The position numbers were made by a program, and so were the translations under genes. 64,000 bases of DNA from Euonymus europaeus (taxonomy: Eukaryota > Streptophyta > Magnoliopsida > Celastrales > Celastraceae), in the NCBI GenBank assembly GCA_963580455.1, contig OY756972.1:12911001-12975000 (forward strand), read 5' to 3'. The notes under the pieces are model-generated. The model had not been told where the DNA came from and searched no databases. It saw only the letters and a program-made list of their open reading frames with translations. This document shows, one piece after another, positions 1 to 10,985 of this stretch. Position 1 is the first letter of the stretch. Each line of letters begins with the position of its first letter.

Positions 1-71
1 TGGCATCGAAATAATCTATCAAGCTTATACTCATAAAATATGACATATAAGAACAATAAAAATTGTACATC

Positions 72-99
72 GAGCAACTTTGATGGTCCGAAGTTGCTC
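72..99. repeat. Monomer dyad: 9-bp inverted repeat with 10-nt spacer
   Basis: GAGCAACTT at 72-80 is the exact reverse complement of AAGTTGCTC at 91-99, separated by TGATGGTCCG. The same element recurs about once per monomer, perfect in many copies and with one mismatch in others. In GAGCGACTT copies the mismatch could be a G-U/T wobble. In GAACAACTT copies the second arm is AAGTTGATC, giving an A-A mismatch. It could form a hairpin or cruciform, or bind a symmetric protein dimer. Dyads of this kind have been discussed for centromeric satellites, but function here is inference. Confidence 0.85.
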
Positions 100-118
100 A
101 ACTCTCTCTATGGAGGAG

Positions 119-278
119 CTTTTAACGGTTTTGTCCATTTGTCAAAGAAAGTTGGTGTTTTGGAATCGAAATAATCTAGAAAGCTTATACTCATAAAATT
201 TGACATATAAGAATAATAAAAATTATACACCGAGCAACTTTGATGATCCGAAGTTGTTCAACTCTTTTATGGAGGAGC
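119..278 (+). repeat. Representative satellite monomer and its internal blocks
   Basis: One monomer is set out here as a reference for the rest. In order it holds CTTTTAACGGTTTTGTCC, then ATTTGTCA(T/A)AGAAAGTTGG, TGTTTTGG(C/A)ATCGAAATAA, TCTAG(G)AA, GCTTATACTCATAAAATTTG, ACATATAAGAA(C/T)AATAAAAA, the variable dyad region, and finally the CTCTCTCTATGGAGGAG type end, which in this copy is a slightly shortened CTCTTTTATGGAGGAG. The AAGCTT HindIII site occurs in many monomers and alternates with AAGGTT in others, so digestion would give a ladder with 160-bp steps. The monomer start is an arbitrary choice, since a tandem array has no natural first base. Monomer length is close to nucleosomal DNA, which is common among plant and animal satellites. 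Confidence 0.9.
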
Positions 279-1102
279 TTTTAACGGTTTTGTCCATTAG
301 TCATAGAAAGTTGGTGTTTTGGCATCCAAAAAATCTAGGAAACTTATACTCATAAAATTTGACATAGAAGAACAATAAAAAGTCTATCACGACCGACTTT
401 GATAGTCCGAAGTTGCTCAACTCTCTCTATGTAGGAGTTTTAACGGTTTTGTCCATTTGTCATAGAAAGTTGGTGTTTTGGCATCGAAATAATCTATGAA
501 GCTTAAACTCGTAAAATTTGACATATAAGAACAATAAAAATTGTACACCGAGCAACTTTGATGGTCTGAAGTTTGCTCAACTCTCTCTATTAGGGAGCTT
601 TTAACGGTTTTGTCCATTAGTCATAGAAAGTTGGTGTTTTGGCATCGAAATAATCTAGGAAGCTTATACTCATAAATTTGACTTATAAGAACAATAAAAA
701 GTGTACACCGGGAAACTTTGATGGTCCGAAGTTGCTCAACTCTCTCTATGGAGGAGCTTTTAACGGTTTTGTTCATTTGTCATAGAAAGTTGGTGTTTTG
801 GCATCAAAATAATCTAGGAAACTTATACTCGTAAAATTTGACATAGAAGAACAGTAAAAAGTCTATCCCGAGCAACTTTGATAGTCCGAAGTTGCTCAAC
901 TCTCTCTTTGGAGGAGCTTTTAACGGTTTTGTCCATTTGTCATAGAAAGTTGGTGTTTTGGCATCGAAATAATCTATGAAGCTCATACTCATAAAATTTG
1001 ACATATAAGAACAATAAAAAGTGTACACCGAGCAACTTTGAGGGTCCGAAGTTGCTCAACACTCTCTATGGAGGAGCTTTTAACGGTTTTGTCCATTTGT
1101 CA

Positions 1103-2290
1103 TAGAAAGTTGGTGTTTTGGCATCCAAAAAATCTAGGAAGGTTATACTCATAAAATTTGACATAGAAGAACAATAAAAAGTCTATCACGACCGACTTTG
1201 ATAGTCCGAAATTGATCAACTCTCTCTATGGAGGAGCTTTTAACGGTTTTGTCCATTTGTCATAGAAAGTTGGTGTTTTGGCATCGAAATAATCTATGAA
1301 GCTTAAACTCGTAAAATTTCACATATAAGAACAATAAAAATTGTACACCGAGCAACTTTGATGGTCTGAAGTTGCTCAACTCTCTCTATGGGGGAGCTTT
1401 TAACGGTTTTGTCCATTAGTCATAAAAAGTTGGTGTTTTGGAATCGAAATAATCTAGGAAGCTTATACTCATAAATTTGACTTATAAGAACAATAAAAAG
1501 TGTACACCGGGAAACTTTGGTGGTCCGAAGTTGCTCAACTCTCTCTGTGGAGGAGCTTTTAACGGTTTTGTCCATTAGTCATAGAAAGTTGGTGTTTTGG
1601 CATCGAAATAATCTAGGAAGGTTATATTCATAAAATTTGACATATAAGAACAATAAAAATTCTATCCCGAGCGACTTTGATAGTCCGAAGTTGCTCAACT
1701 CTCTCTATGGAGGAGCTTTTAAAGATTTTCTCGATTTGTCATAGAAATTTGGTGTTCATCATCGAAATAATACAGTAAGCTTGTACTCATCAAAATTTGA
1801 CATATAAGAACAATAAAAATTGTACACCGAGCAAGTTTGATGATCCGAAGTTGCTCAACTCTCTCTATGGAAGTGCTTTTAACGGTTTCGTCCATTTGTC
1901 ATAGAAAGTTGGTGTTTTGGCATCGAAATAATCTATGAAGCTTATAGTCATAAAATTTGACATATAAGAACAATAAAAATTGTACACCGAGCAACTTTGA
2001 TGGTCCGAAGTTGCTCAACACTCTCTATGGAGGAGCTTTTAACGGTTTTGTCCATTTGTCATAGAAAGTTGGTGTTTTGGCATCGAAATAATCTAGGAAG
2101 GTTATACTCATAAAATTTGACATATAAGAACAATAAAAAATCTATCCCGAGCGACTTTGATAGTCCGAAGTTGCTCATCTCTCTCTATGAAGGAGCTTTT
2201 AACGGTTTTCTCCATTTGTCATAGAAAGTTGGTGTTTTGGCATCGAAATAATCCAGGAAGCTTATACACATAAAATTTGACATATAAGAA
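1103..2290 (+). repeat. 1.19-kb block, upstream copy (partner 3053-4240)
   Basis: This block of about seven monomers is repeated at an offset of 1,950 bp, with only a few differences seen by eye: GGTGTTCATC versus GGTGTTTATC near 1,755/3,705, and GGAAGTGC versus GGAGGTGC near 1,869/3,819. The offset is not a multiple of 160. It is 12 monomers plus about 30 bp, because the downstream copy begins at an out-of-register joint. Confidence 0.85.
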
Positions 2291-3020
2291 CTATAAAAAT
2301 TGTACACCGAGCAACTATGCGGGTCCGAAGTTGCTCAACTCTCTGTATGGAGGAGCTTTTAACGGTTTTGTCAATTTGTCGTAGAAAGTTGGTGTTTTGT
2401 CATCGAAATAATCTAGGAAGCTTATACTCATAAAATTTGACATATAAGAAATATAAAAATTGTACACCGAGCCACTTTGATGATTCGAAATTGCTCAACT
2501 CTCTCTATGGAGGAGCTTTTAAGAGTTTACTCCATTAGTCATAGAAAGTTAGTGTTTTAGCATCAAAATAATCTAGGAAGGTTATACTCATAAAATTTGA
2601 CATATTAAAACAATAAAAAGTCTATCCCGAACGACTTTGATAGTCCGAAGTTGCTCAATTCTCTCTATGGAGGAGCTTTTAACGGTTTTGTCCATTTGTC
2701 ATTGAAAGTTGGTGTTTTGGCATCGAAATAATCTAGGAAGCTTATACTCATAAAATTTGACATATTAAAACAATAAAAAGTCTATCCCGAGCGACTTTGA
2801 TAGTCCGAAGTTGCTCATCTATCTCTATGGAGGAGCTTTTAACGGTTTTCTCCATTTGTCATAGAAAGTTGGTGTTTTGGCATCGAAATAATCTAGGAAG
2901 GTTATACTCATAAAATTTTACATATAAGAACAATAAAAAATCTATCCCGAGCGACTTTGATAGTCCAAAGTGCTTAACTCTCTCTATGGAGGAGCTTTTA
3001 ACGATTTTTTTCATTTGTCA

Positions 3021-3075
3021 TAGAAAGTTGGTGTTTTGGCATCGAAATAATCTAGAAAGTTGGTGTTTTGGCATC
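3021..3075 (+). repeat. Out-of-register junction, ~192-bp monomer
   Basis: TAGAAAGTTGGTGTTTTGGC occurs at 3021 and again at 3053, only 32 bp later, instead of at the normal 160-bp spacing. The bases between (ATCGAAATAATC) are the usual downstream sequence cut short. The TCTAGAAAG tail of one monomer and the CATAGAAAG of another share TAGAAAG, so the joint looks like microhomology-guided end joining or template switching at the start of the duplicated block. Confidence 0.85.
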
Positions 3076-4240
3076 CAAAAAATCTAGGAAGGTTATACTC
3101 ATAAAATTTGACATAGAAGAACAATAAAAAGTCTATCACGACCGACTTTGATAGTCCGAAATTGATCAACTCTCTCTATGGAGGAGCTTTTAACGGTTTT
3201 GTCCATTTGTCATAGAAAGTTGGTGTTTTGGCATCGAAATAATCTATGAAGCTTAAACTCGTAAAATTTCACATATAAGAACAATAAAAATTGTACACCG
3301 AGCAACTTTGATGGTCTGAAGTTGCTCAACTCTCTCTATGGGGGAGCTTTTAACGGTTTTGTCCATTAGTCATAAAAAGTTGGTGTTTTGGAATCGAAAT
3401 AATCTAGGAAGCTTATACTCATAAATTTGACTTATAAGAACAATAAAAAGTGTACACCGGGAAACTTTGGTGGTCCGAAGTTGCTCAACTCTCTCTGTGG
3501 AGGAGCTTTTAACGGTTTTGTCCATTAGTCATAGAAAGTTGGTGTTTTGGCATCGAAATAATCTAGGAAGGTTATATTCATAAAATTTGACATATAAGAA
3601 CAATAAAAATTCTATCCCGAGCGACTTTGATAGTCCGAAGTTGCTCAACTCTCTCTATGGAGGAGCTTTTAAAGATTTTCTCGATTTGTCATAGAAATTT
3701 GGTGTTTATCATCGAAATAATACAGTAAGCTTGTACTCATCAAAATTTGACATATAAGAACAATAAAAATTGTACACCGAGCAAGTTTGATGATCCGAAG
3801 TTGCTCAACTCTCTCTATGGAGGTGCTTTTAACGGTTTCGTCCATTTGTCATAGAAAGTTGGTGTTTTGGCATCGAAATAATCTATGAAGCTTATAGTCA
3901 TAAAATTTGACATATAAGAACAATAAAAATTGTACACCGAGCAACTTTGATGGTCCGAAGTTGCTCAACACTCTCTATGGAGGAGCTTTTAACGGTTTTG
4001 TCCATTTGTCATAGAAAGTTGGTGTTTTGGCATCGAAATAATCTAGGAAGGTTATACTCATAAAATTTGACATATAAGAACAATAAAAAATCTATCCCGA
4101 GCGACTTTGATAGTCCGAAGTTGCTCATCTCTCTCTATGAAGGAGCTTTTAACGGTTTTCTCCATTTGTCATAGAAAGTTGGTGTTTTGGCATCGAAATA
4201 ATCCAGGAAGCTTATACACATAAAATTTGACATATAAGAA
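3053..4240 (+). repeat. 1.19-kb block, downstream copy (partner 1103-2290)
   Basis: This is a near-identical copy of the block starting at 1103. It begins inside a monomer, where TAGAAAGTTGGTG recurs 32 bp after its previous occurrence. It ends near 4240, where AAGAACTATAAAAATT of the source is replaced by AAGAACCGTTAAAAATT and the sequence continues as a different monomer type. The sharp ends suggest a single copying event rather than gradual drift. Confidence 0.83.
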
Positions 4241-4250
4241 CCGTTAAAAA

Positions 4251-6420
4251 TTGTACACCGAACGACTTTGATAGTCCGAAGTTGCTCAATTCTCTCTATG
4301 GAGGAGCTTTTAACGGTTTTGTCCATTTGTCATTGAAAGTTGGTGTTTTGGCATCGAAATAATCTAGGAAGCTTATACTCATAAAATTTGACATATTAAA
4401 ACAATAAAAAGTCTATCCCGAGCGACTTTGATAGTCCGAAGTTGCTCATCTATCTCTATGGAGGAGCTTTTAACGGTTTTCTCCATTTGTCATAGAAAGT
4501 TGGTGTTTTGGCATCGAAATAATCTATGAAGCTTATACTCATAAAATTTGACATATAAGAACAATAAAAATTGCACACCGAGCAACTTTAATGATCCGAA
4601 GTTGCTCAACTCTTGCTATGGGGATGCTTTTAACGGTTTTCTCCATTAGTCATAGAAAGTTAGTGTTTTGGCATCAAAATAATCTAGGAAGGTTATACTA
4701 ATAAAATTTGACATATTAAAACAATAAAAAGTCTATCCCGAGCGACTTTGATAGTCTGAAGTTGCACATCTATCTCTATGGAGGAGCTTTTAACGGATTT
4801 CTCTATTTGTCATAGAAAGTTGGGGTTTTGTCATCAAAATAATCTGGGAGGCTTATACTCACAAAATTTGACATATAAGAACAATAAAAATTGTACACCG
4901 AACAACTTTGATGGTCCGAAGTTGATCAACTCTCTCTATGGAGGTGCTTTTAACGGTTTTGTCCATTTGTCATGGAAATTTGGTGTTTTGGCATCGAAAT
5001 AATCTAGGAAGCTTATACTCATAAAATTTGACATATTAAAACAATAAAAAGTCTATCCCGAGCGACTTTGATAGTCCGAAGTTGCTCATCTATCTCTATG
5101 GAGGAGCTTTTAACGGTTTTCTCCATTTGTCATAGAAAGTTGGTGTTTTGTCATCAAAATAATCTGGGAGGCTTATACTCACAAAATTTGACATATAAGA
5201 ACAATAAAAATTGTACACCGAACGACTTTGATAGTCCGAAGTTGCTCAATTCTCTCTATGGAGGAGCTTTTAACGGTTTTGTCCATTTGTCATTGAAAGT
5301 TGGTGTTTTGGCATCGAAATAATCTAGGAAGCTTATACTCATAAAATTTGACATATTAAAACAATAAAAAGTCTATCCCGAGCGACTTTGATAGTCCGAA
5401 GTTGCTCATCTATCTCTATGGAGGAGCTTTTAACGGTTTTGTCCATTTGTCATAGAAAGTTGGTGTTTTGGCATCGAAATAATCTATGAAGCTTATACTC
5501 ATAAAATTTGACATATAAGAACAATAAAAATTGCACACCGAGCAACTTTAATGATCCAAAGTTGCTCAACTCTTGCTATGGGGATGCTTTTAACGGTTTT
5601 CTCCATTAGTCATAGAAAGTTAGTGTTTTGGCATCAAAATAATCTAGGAAGGTTATACTCATAAAATTTGACATATTAAAACAATAAAAAGTCTATCCCG
5701 AGCGACTTTGATAGTCTGAAGTTGCACATCTATCTCTATGGAGGAGCTTTTAACGGATTTCTCTATTTGTCATAGAAAGTTGGGGTTTTGTCATCAAAAT
5801 AATCTGGGAGGCTTATACTCACAAAATTTGACATATAAGAACAATAAAAATTGTACACCGAACAACTTTGATGGTCCGAAGTTGATCAACTCTCTCTATG
5901 GAGGTGCTTTTAACGGTTTTGTCCATTTGTCATGGAAATTTGGTGTTTTGGCATCGAAATAATCTAGGAAGCTTATACTCATAAAATTTGACATATTAAA
6001 ACAATAAAAAGTCTATCCCGAGCGACTTTGATAGTCCGAAGTTGCTCATCTATCTCTATGGAGGAGCTTTTAACGGATTTCTCTATTTGTCATAGAAAGT
6101 TGGGGTTTTGTCATCAAAATAATCTGGGAGGCTTATACTCACAAAATTTGACATATAAGAACAATAAAAATTGTACACCGAACGACTTTGATAGTCCGAA
6201 GTTGCTCAATTCTCTCTATGGAGGAGCTTTTAACGGTTTTGTCCATTTGTCATTGAAAGTTGGTGTTTTGGCATCGAAATAATCTAGCAAGCTTATACTC
6301 AGAAAATTTGACATATTAAAACAATAAAAAGTCTATCCCGAGCGACTTTGATAGTCCGAAGTTGCTCATCTATCTCTATGGAGGAGCTTTTAACGGTTTT
6401 CTCCATTTGTCATAGAAAGT
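4251..6420 (+). repeat. 960-bp (6-monomer) higher-order repeat, two copies plus partial third
   Basis: Copies run at about 4251-5210, 5211-6170 and 6171-6420 with an exact offset of 960 bp. Shared markers include TATTAAAACAATAAAAAG, AATCTGGGAGGCTTATAC, TTGCACATCTATCTC and CTTGCTATGGGGATGC. The copies differ at only a handful of bases, for example ATGATCCGAAG versus ATGATCCAAAG near 5555. A further piece of the same unit reappears at about 7100-7620, offset 1,759 bp from the second copy. Confidence 0.88.
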
Positions 6421-7610
6421 TGGTGTTTTGGCATCGAAATAATCTAGGAAGGTTATACTCATAAAATTTTACATATAAGAACAATAAAAAATCTATCCCG
6501 AGCGACTTTGATAGTCCAAAGTGCTCAACTCTCTCTATGGAGGAGCTTTTAACGATTTTTTTCATTTGTCATAGAAAGTTGGTGTTTTGGCATCGAAATA
6601 ATCTAGAAAGGTTATACTCATAAAATTTGACATATAAGAACTATAAAAATTGTACACCGAGCAACTTTGATGATCCGAAGTTGCTCAACTCTTTCTATGG
6701 AGGAGCTTTTAACGGTGTTGTCCATTTGTCATAGAAAGTTGGTGTTTTGGCATCGAAATAATCTAGGGAGACATTACTCATAAAATTTGACATATAAGAA
6801 CTATAAAAATTGTACACCGAGCAACTTTGATGATCCGAAGTTGCTCAACTCTCTCTATGGAGAAGCTTTTAACGGTTTTGTCCATTTGTCATAGAAAGTT
6901 GGTGTTTTGGCATCGAAATAATCTAGGAAGCATATACTCATAAAATTTAACATATAAGAACAATAAAAATTGCACACCGAGCAACTTTGATGATCCGAAA
7001 TTGCTCAACTCTCTCTATGGAGCAGCTTTTGACGGTTTTGTCCATTTGTCATAGAAAGTTGGTGTTTTGGCATCAAAATAATCTAGGAAACTTATACCCG
7101 TAAAATTTGACATAGAAGAACAGTAAAAAGTCTATCCCGAGCGACTTTGATAGTCCGAAGTTGCTCAACTATCTCTATGGAGGAGCTTTTAACGGTTTTG
7201 TCCATTTGTCATAGAAAGTTGGTGTTTTGGCATCGAAATAATCTATGAAGCTTATACTCATAAAATTTGACATATAAGAACAATAAAAATTGCACACCGA
7301 GCAACTTTAATGATCCGAAGTTGCTCAACTCTTGCTATGGGGATGCTTTTAACGGTTTTCTCCATTAGTCATAGAAAGTTAGTGTTTTGGCATCAAAATA
7401 ATCTAGGAAGGTTATACTCATAAAATTTGACATATTAAAACAATAAAAAGTCTATCCCGAGCGACTTTGATAGTCTGAAGTTGCACATCTATCTCTATGG
7501 AGGAGCTTTTAACGGATTTCTCTATTTGTCATAGAAAGTTGGGGTTTTGTCATCAAAATAATCTGGGAGGCTTATACTCACAAAATTTGACATATAAGAA
7601 CAATAAAAAT

Positions 7611-8890
7611 TGTACACCGAGCAACTATGAGGGTCCGAAGTTGCTCAACTCTCTCTATGGAGGAGCTTTTAACGGTTTTGTCAATTTGTCATAGAAAGTT
7701 GGGGTTTTGTCATCAAAATAATCTGGGAGGCTTATACTCACAAAATTTGACATATAAGAACAATAAAAATTGTACACCGAACAACTTTGATGGTCCGAAG
7801 TTGATCAACTCTCTCTATGGAAGTGCTTTTAACGGTTTTGTCCATTTGTCATGGAAATTTGGTGTTTTGGCGTCGAAATAATCTAGGAAGGTTATACTCA
7901 TAAAATTTGACATATAAGAACAATAAAAAGTCTATCCCGAGCGACTTTGATATTCCAAAGTTGCTCAACTTTCTCTATGTAGGAGCTTTTAACGGTTTTG
8001 TCCATTTGTCATAGAAAGTTGGTGTTTTGGCATCGAAATAATCTAGGAAGCTTATACTCATAAAATTTGACATATAAGAACAATAAAAATTGCACACCGA
8101 GCGACTTTGATGATCCGAAATTGCTCAACTCTCTCTATGGAGGAGCTTTTAACGGTTTTCTCCATTTGTCATAGAAAGTTGGTGTTTTGGCATCGAAATA
8201 ATCCAGGAAGGTTATACACATAAAATTTGACACATAAGAAGTATAAAAATTGTACACCGAGCAACTATGAGGGTCCGAAGTTGCTCAACTCTCTCTATGG
8301 AGGAGCTTTTAACGGTTTTGTCAATTTGTCATAGAAAGTTGGGGTTTTGTCATCAAAATAATCTGGGAGGCTTATACTCACAAAATTTGACATATAAGAA
8401 CAATAAAAATTGTACACCGAACAACTTTGATGGTCCGAAGTTGATCAACTCTCTCTATGGAGGTGCTTTTAACGGTTTTGTCCATTTGTCATGGAAATTT
8501 GGTGTTTTGGCGTCGAAATAATCTAGGAAGGTTATACTCATAAAATTTGACATATAAGAACAATAAAAAGTCTATCCCGAGCGACTTTGATATTCCAAAG
8601 TTGCTCAACTTTCTCTATGTAGGAGCTTTTAACGGTTTTGTCCATTTGTCATAGAAAGTTGGTGTTTTGGCATCGAAATAATCTAGGAAGCTTATACTCA
8701 TAAAATTTGACATATAAGAACAATAAAAATTGCACACCGAGCGACTTTGATGATCCGAAATTGCTCAACTCTCTCTATGGAGGAGCTTTTAACGGTTTTG
8801 TCCATTTGTCATAGAAAGTTGGTGTTTTGGCATCGAAATAATCCAGGAAGCTTATACACATAAAATTTGGCATATAAGAACTATAAAAAT
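7611..8890 (+). repeat. 640-bp (4-monomer) duplication
   Basis: The block starting with GCAACTATGAGGGTCCGAAG at 7621 recurs at 8261, exactly 640 bp later. The match continues through GGCGTCGAAATAATCTAGG and ATTCCAAAGTTGCTC for four monomers. The copies are roughly 7611-8250 and 8251-8890. The second copy is itself part of the 1,440-bp repeat that follows, so the two duplications are nested. Confidence 0.82.
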
Positions 8891-10985
8891 TGTACACCGA
8901 GCAACTATGCGGGTCCGAAATTGCTCAACTCTCTCTATGGAGGAGCTTTTAACGGTTTTGTCAATTTGTCATAGAAAGTTGGTGTTTTGTCATCGAAATA
9001 ATCTAGGAAGCTTATACTCATAAAATTTGACATATAAGAACAATAAAAATTGTACACCGAGCAACTTTGATGATTCGAAATTGCTCAACTCTTTCTATGG
9101 AGGAGGTTTTAAGAGTTTACTCCATTAGTCATAGAAAGTTAGTGTTTTAGCATCAAAATAATCTAGAAAGGTTATACTCATAAAATTTGACATATTAAAA
9201 CAATAAAAAGTCTATCCCGAGCGACTTTGATAGTCCGAAGTTGCTCAATTCTCTTTATGGAGGAGCTTTTAACGGTTTTGTCCATTTGTCATAGAAAGTT
9301 GGTGTTTTGGCATCGAAATAATCTAGGAAGCTTGTACTCATAAAATCTGACATATAAGAACAATAAAAATTGCACACCGAGCAACTTTAATGATCCGAAG
9401 TTGCTCAACTCTCGCTATGGAGATGCTTTTAACGGTTTTCTCCATTAGTCATAGAAAGTTAGTGTTTTGGCATCAAAATAATCTAGGAAGGTTATACTCA
9501 TAAAATTTGACATATTAAAACAATAAAAAGTCTATCCCGAGCGACTTTGATAGTCCGAAGTTGCACGTCTATCTCTATGGAGGAGCTTTTAACGGTTTTC
9601 TCCATTTGTCATAGAAAGTTGGTGTTTTGGCATCGAAATAATCCAGGAAGGTTATACACATAAAATTTGACACATAAGAACTATAAAAATTGTACACCGA
9701 GCAACTATGAGGGTCCGAAGTTGCTCAACTCTCTCTATGGAGGAGCTTTTAACGGTTTTGTCAATTTGTCATAGAAAGTTGGGGTTTTGTCATCAAAATA
9801 ATCTGGGAGGCTTATACTCATAAAATTTGACATATAAGAACAATAAAAATTGTACACCGAACAACTTTGATGGTCCGAAGTTGATCAACTCTCTCTATGG
9901 AGGAGCTTTTAACGGTTTTGTCCATTTGTCATGGAAAGTTGGTGTTTTGGCGTCGAAATAATCTAGGAAGGTTATACTCATAAAATTTGACATATAAGAA
10001 CAATAAAAAGTCTATCCCGAGCGACTTTGATATTCCAAAGTTGCTCAACTCTCTCTATGTAGGAGCTTTTAACGGTTTTGTCCATTTGTCATAGAAAGTT
10101 GGTGTTTTGGCATCGAAATAATCTAGGAAGCTTATACTCATAAAATTTGACATATAAGAACAATAAAAATTGCACACCGAGCGACTTTGATGATCCGAAA
10201 TTGCTCAACTCTCTCTATGGAGGAGCTTTTAACGGTTTTGTCCATTTGTCATAGAAAGTTGGTGTTTTGGCATCGAAATAATCCAGGAAGCTTATACACA
10301 TAAAATTTGGCATATAAGAACTATAAAAATTGTACACCGAGCAACTATGCGGGTCCGAAATTGCTCAACTCTCTCTATGGAGGAGCTTTTAACGGTTTTG
10401 TCAATTTGTCATAGAAAGTTGGTGTTTTGTCATCGAAATAATCTAGGAAGCTTATACTCATAAAATTTGACATATAAGAACAATAAAAATTGTACACCGA
10501 GCAACTTTGATGATTCGAAATTGCTCAACTCTTTCTATGGAGGAGGTTTTAAGAGTTTACTCCATTAGTCATAGAAAGTTAGTGTTTTAGCATCAAAATA
10601 ATCTAGGAAGGTTATACTCATAAAATTTGACATATTAAAACAATAAAAAGTCTATCCCGAGCGACTTTGATAGTCCGAAGTTGCTCAATTCTCTTTATGG
10701 AGGAGCTTTTAACGGTTTTGTCCATTTGTCATAGAAAGTTGGTGTTTTGGCATCGAAATAATCTAGGAAGCTTGTACTCATAAAATCTGACATATAAGAA
10801 CAATAAAAATTGCACACCGAGCAACTTTAATGATCCGAAGTTGCTCAACTCTCGCTATGGAGATGCTTTTAACGGTTTTCTCCATTAGTCATAGAAAGTT
10901 AGTGTTTTGGCATCAAAATAATCTAGGAAGGTTATACTCATAAAATTTGACATATTAAAACAATAAAAAGTCTATCCCGAGCGAC
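8130..10985 (+). repeat. 1,440-bp (9-monomer) higher-order repeat, two copies
   Basis: The copies lie at about 8130-9570 and 9570-10985 with an exact offset of 1,440 bp. For example, CACATAAGAA with the neighbouring TATAAAAATTG is at 8231 and 9671, and AGGAGGTTTTAAGAGTTTAC is near 9101 and 10541. Differences are sparse (CACAAAATTTG versus CATAAAATTTG; GGAAATTTGG versus GGAAAGTTGG). The edges diverge clearly: before 8130 and after 10985 the monomer types no longer correspond. Confidence 0.85.

Noticed and set aside
72..99. CENP-B box-like motif on the - strand (TTCGGACCATCAAAG)
   Set aside because: It matches the TTCG and the central A of the mammalian consensus NTTCGNNNNANNCGGGN, but the required CGGG is AAAG or GAAG. 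That gives about six of nine key bases, and plants have no established CENP-B box. Half-match only.
104..120. Ribosome-binding-site-like TATGGAGGAGCT in each monomer
   Set aside because: It is present hundreds of times as part of the constant monomer sequence, with no conserved reading frame after it.
4778..5002. Open frame of 74 codons on the + strand, repeated at 5738-5962 and similar to frames near 5068, 6028, 7497, 7627 and 8267
   Set aside because: It lies wholly inside satellite monomers and recurs only because the HOR recurs. The 160-bp period changes frame every monomer, so the frame is read from two different registers of the same DNA. There are no protein motifs, and stop codons interrupt it in most other monomers.
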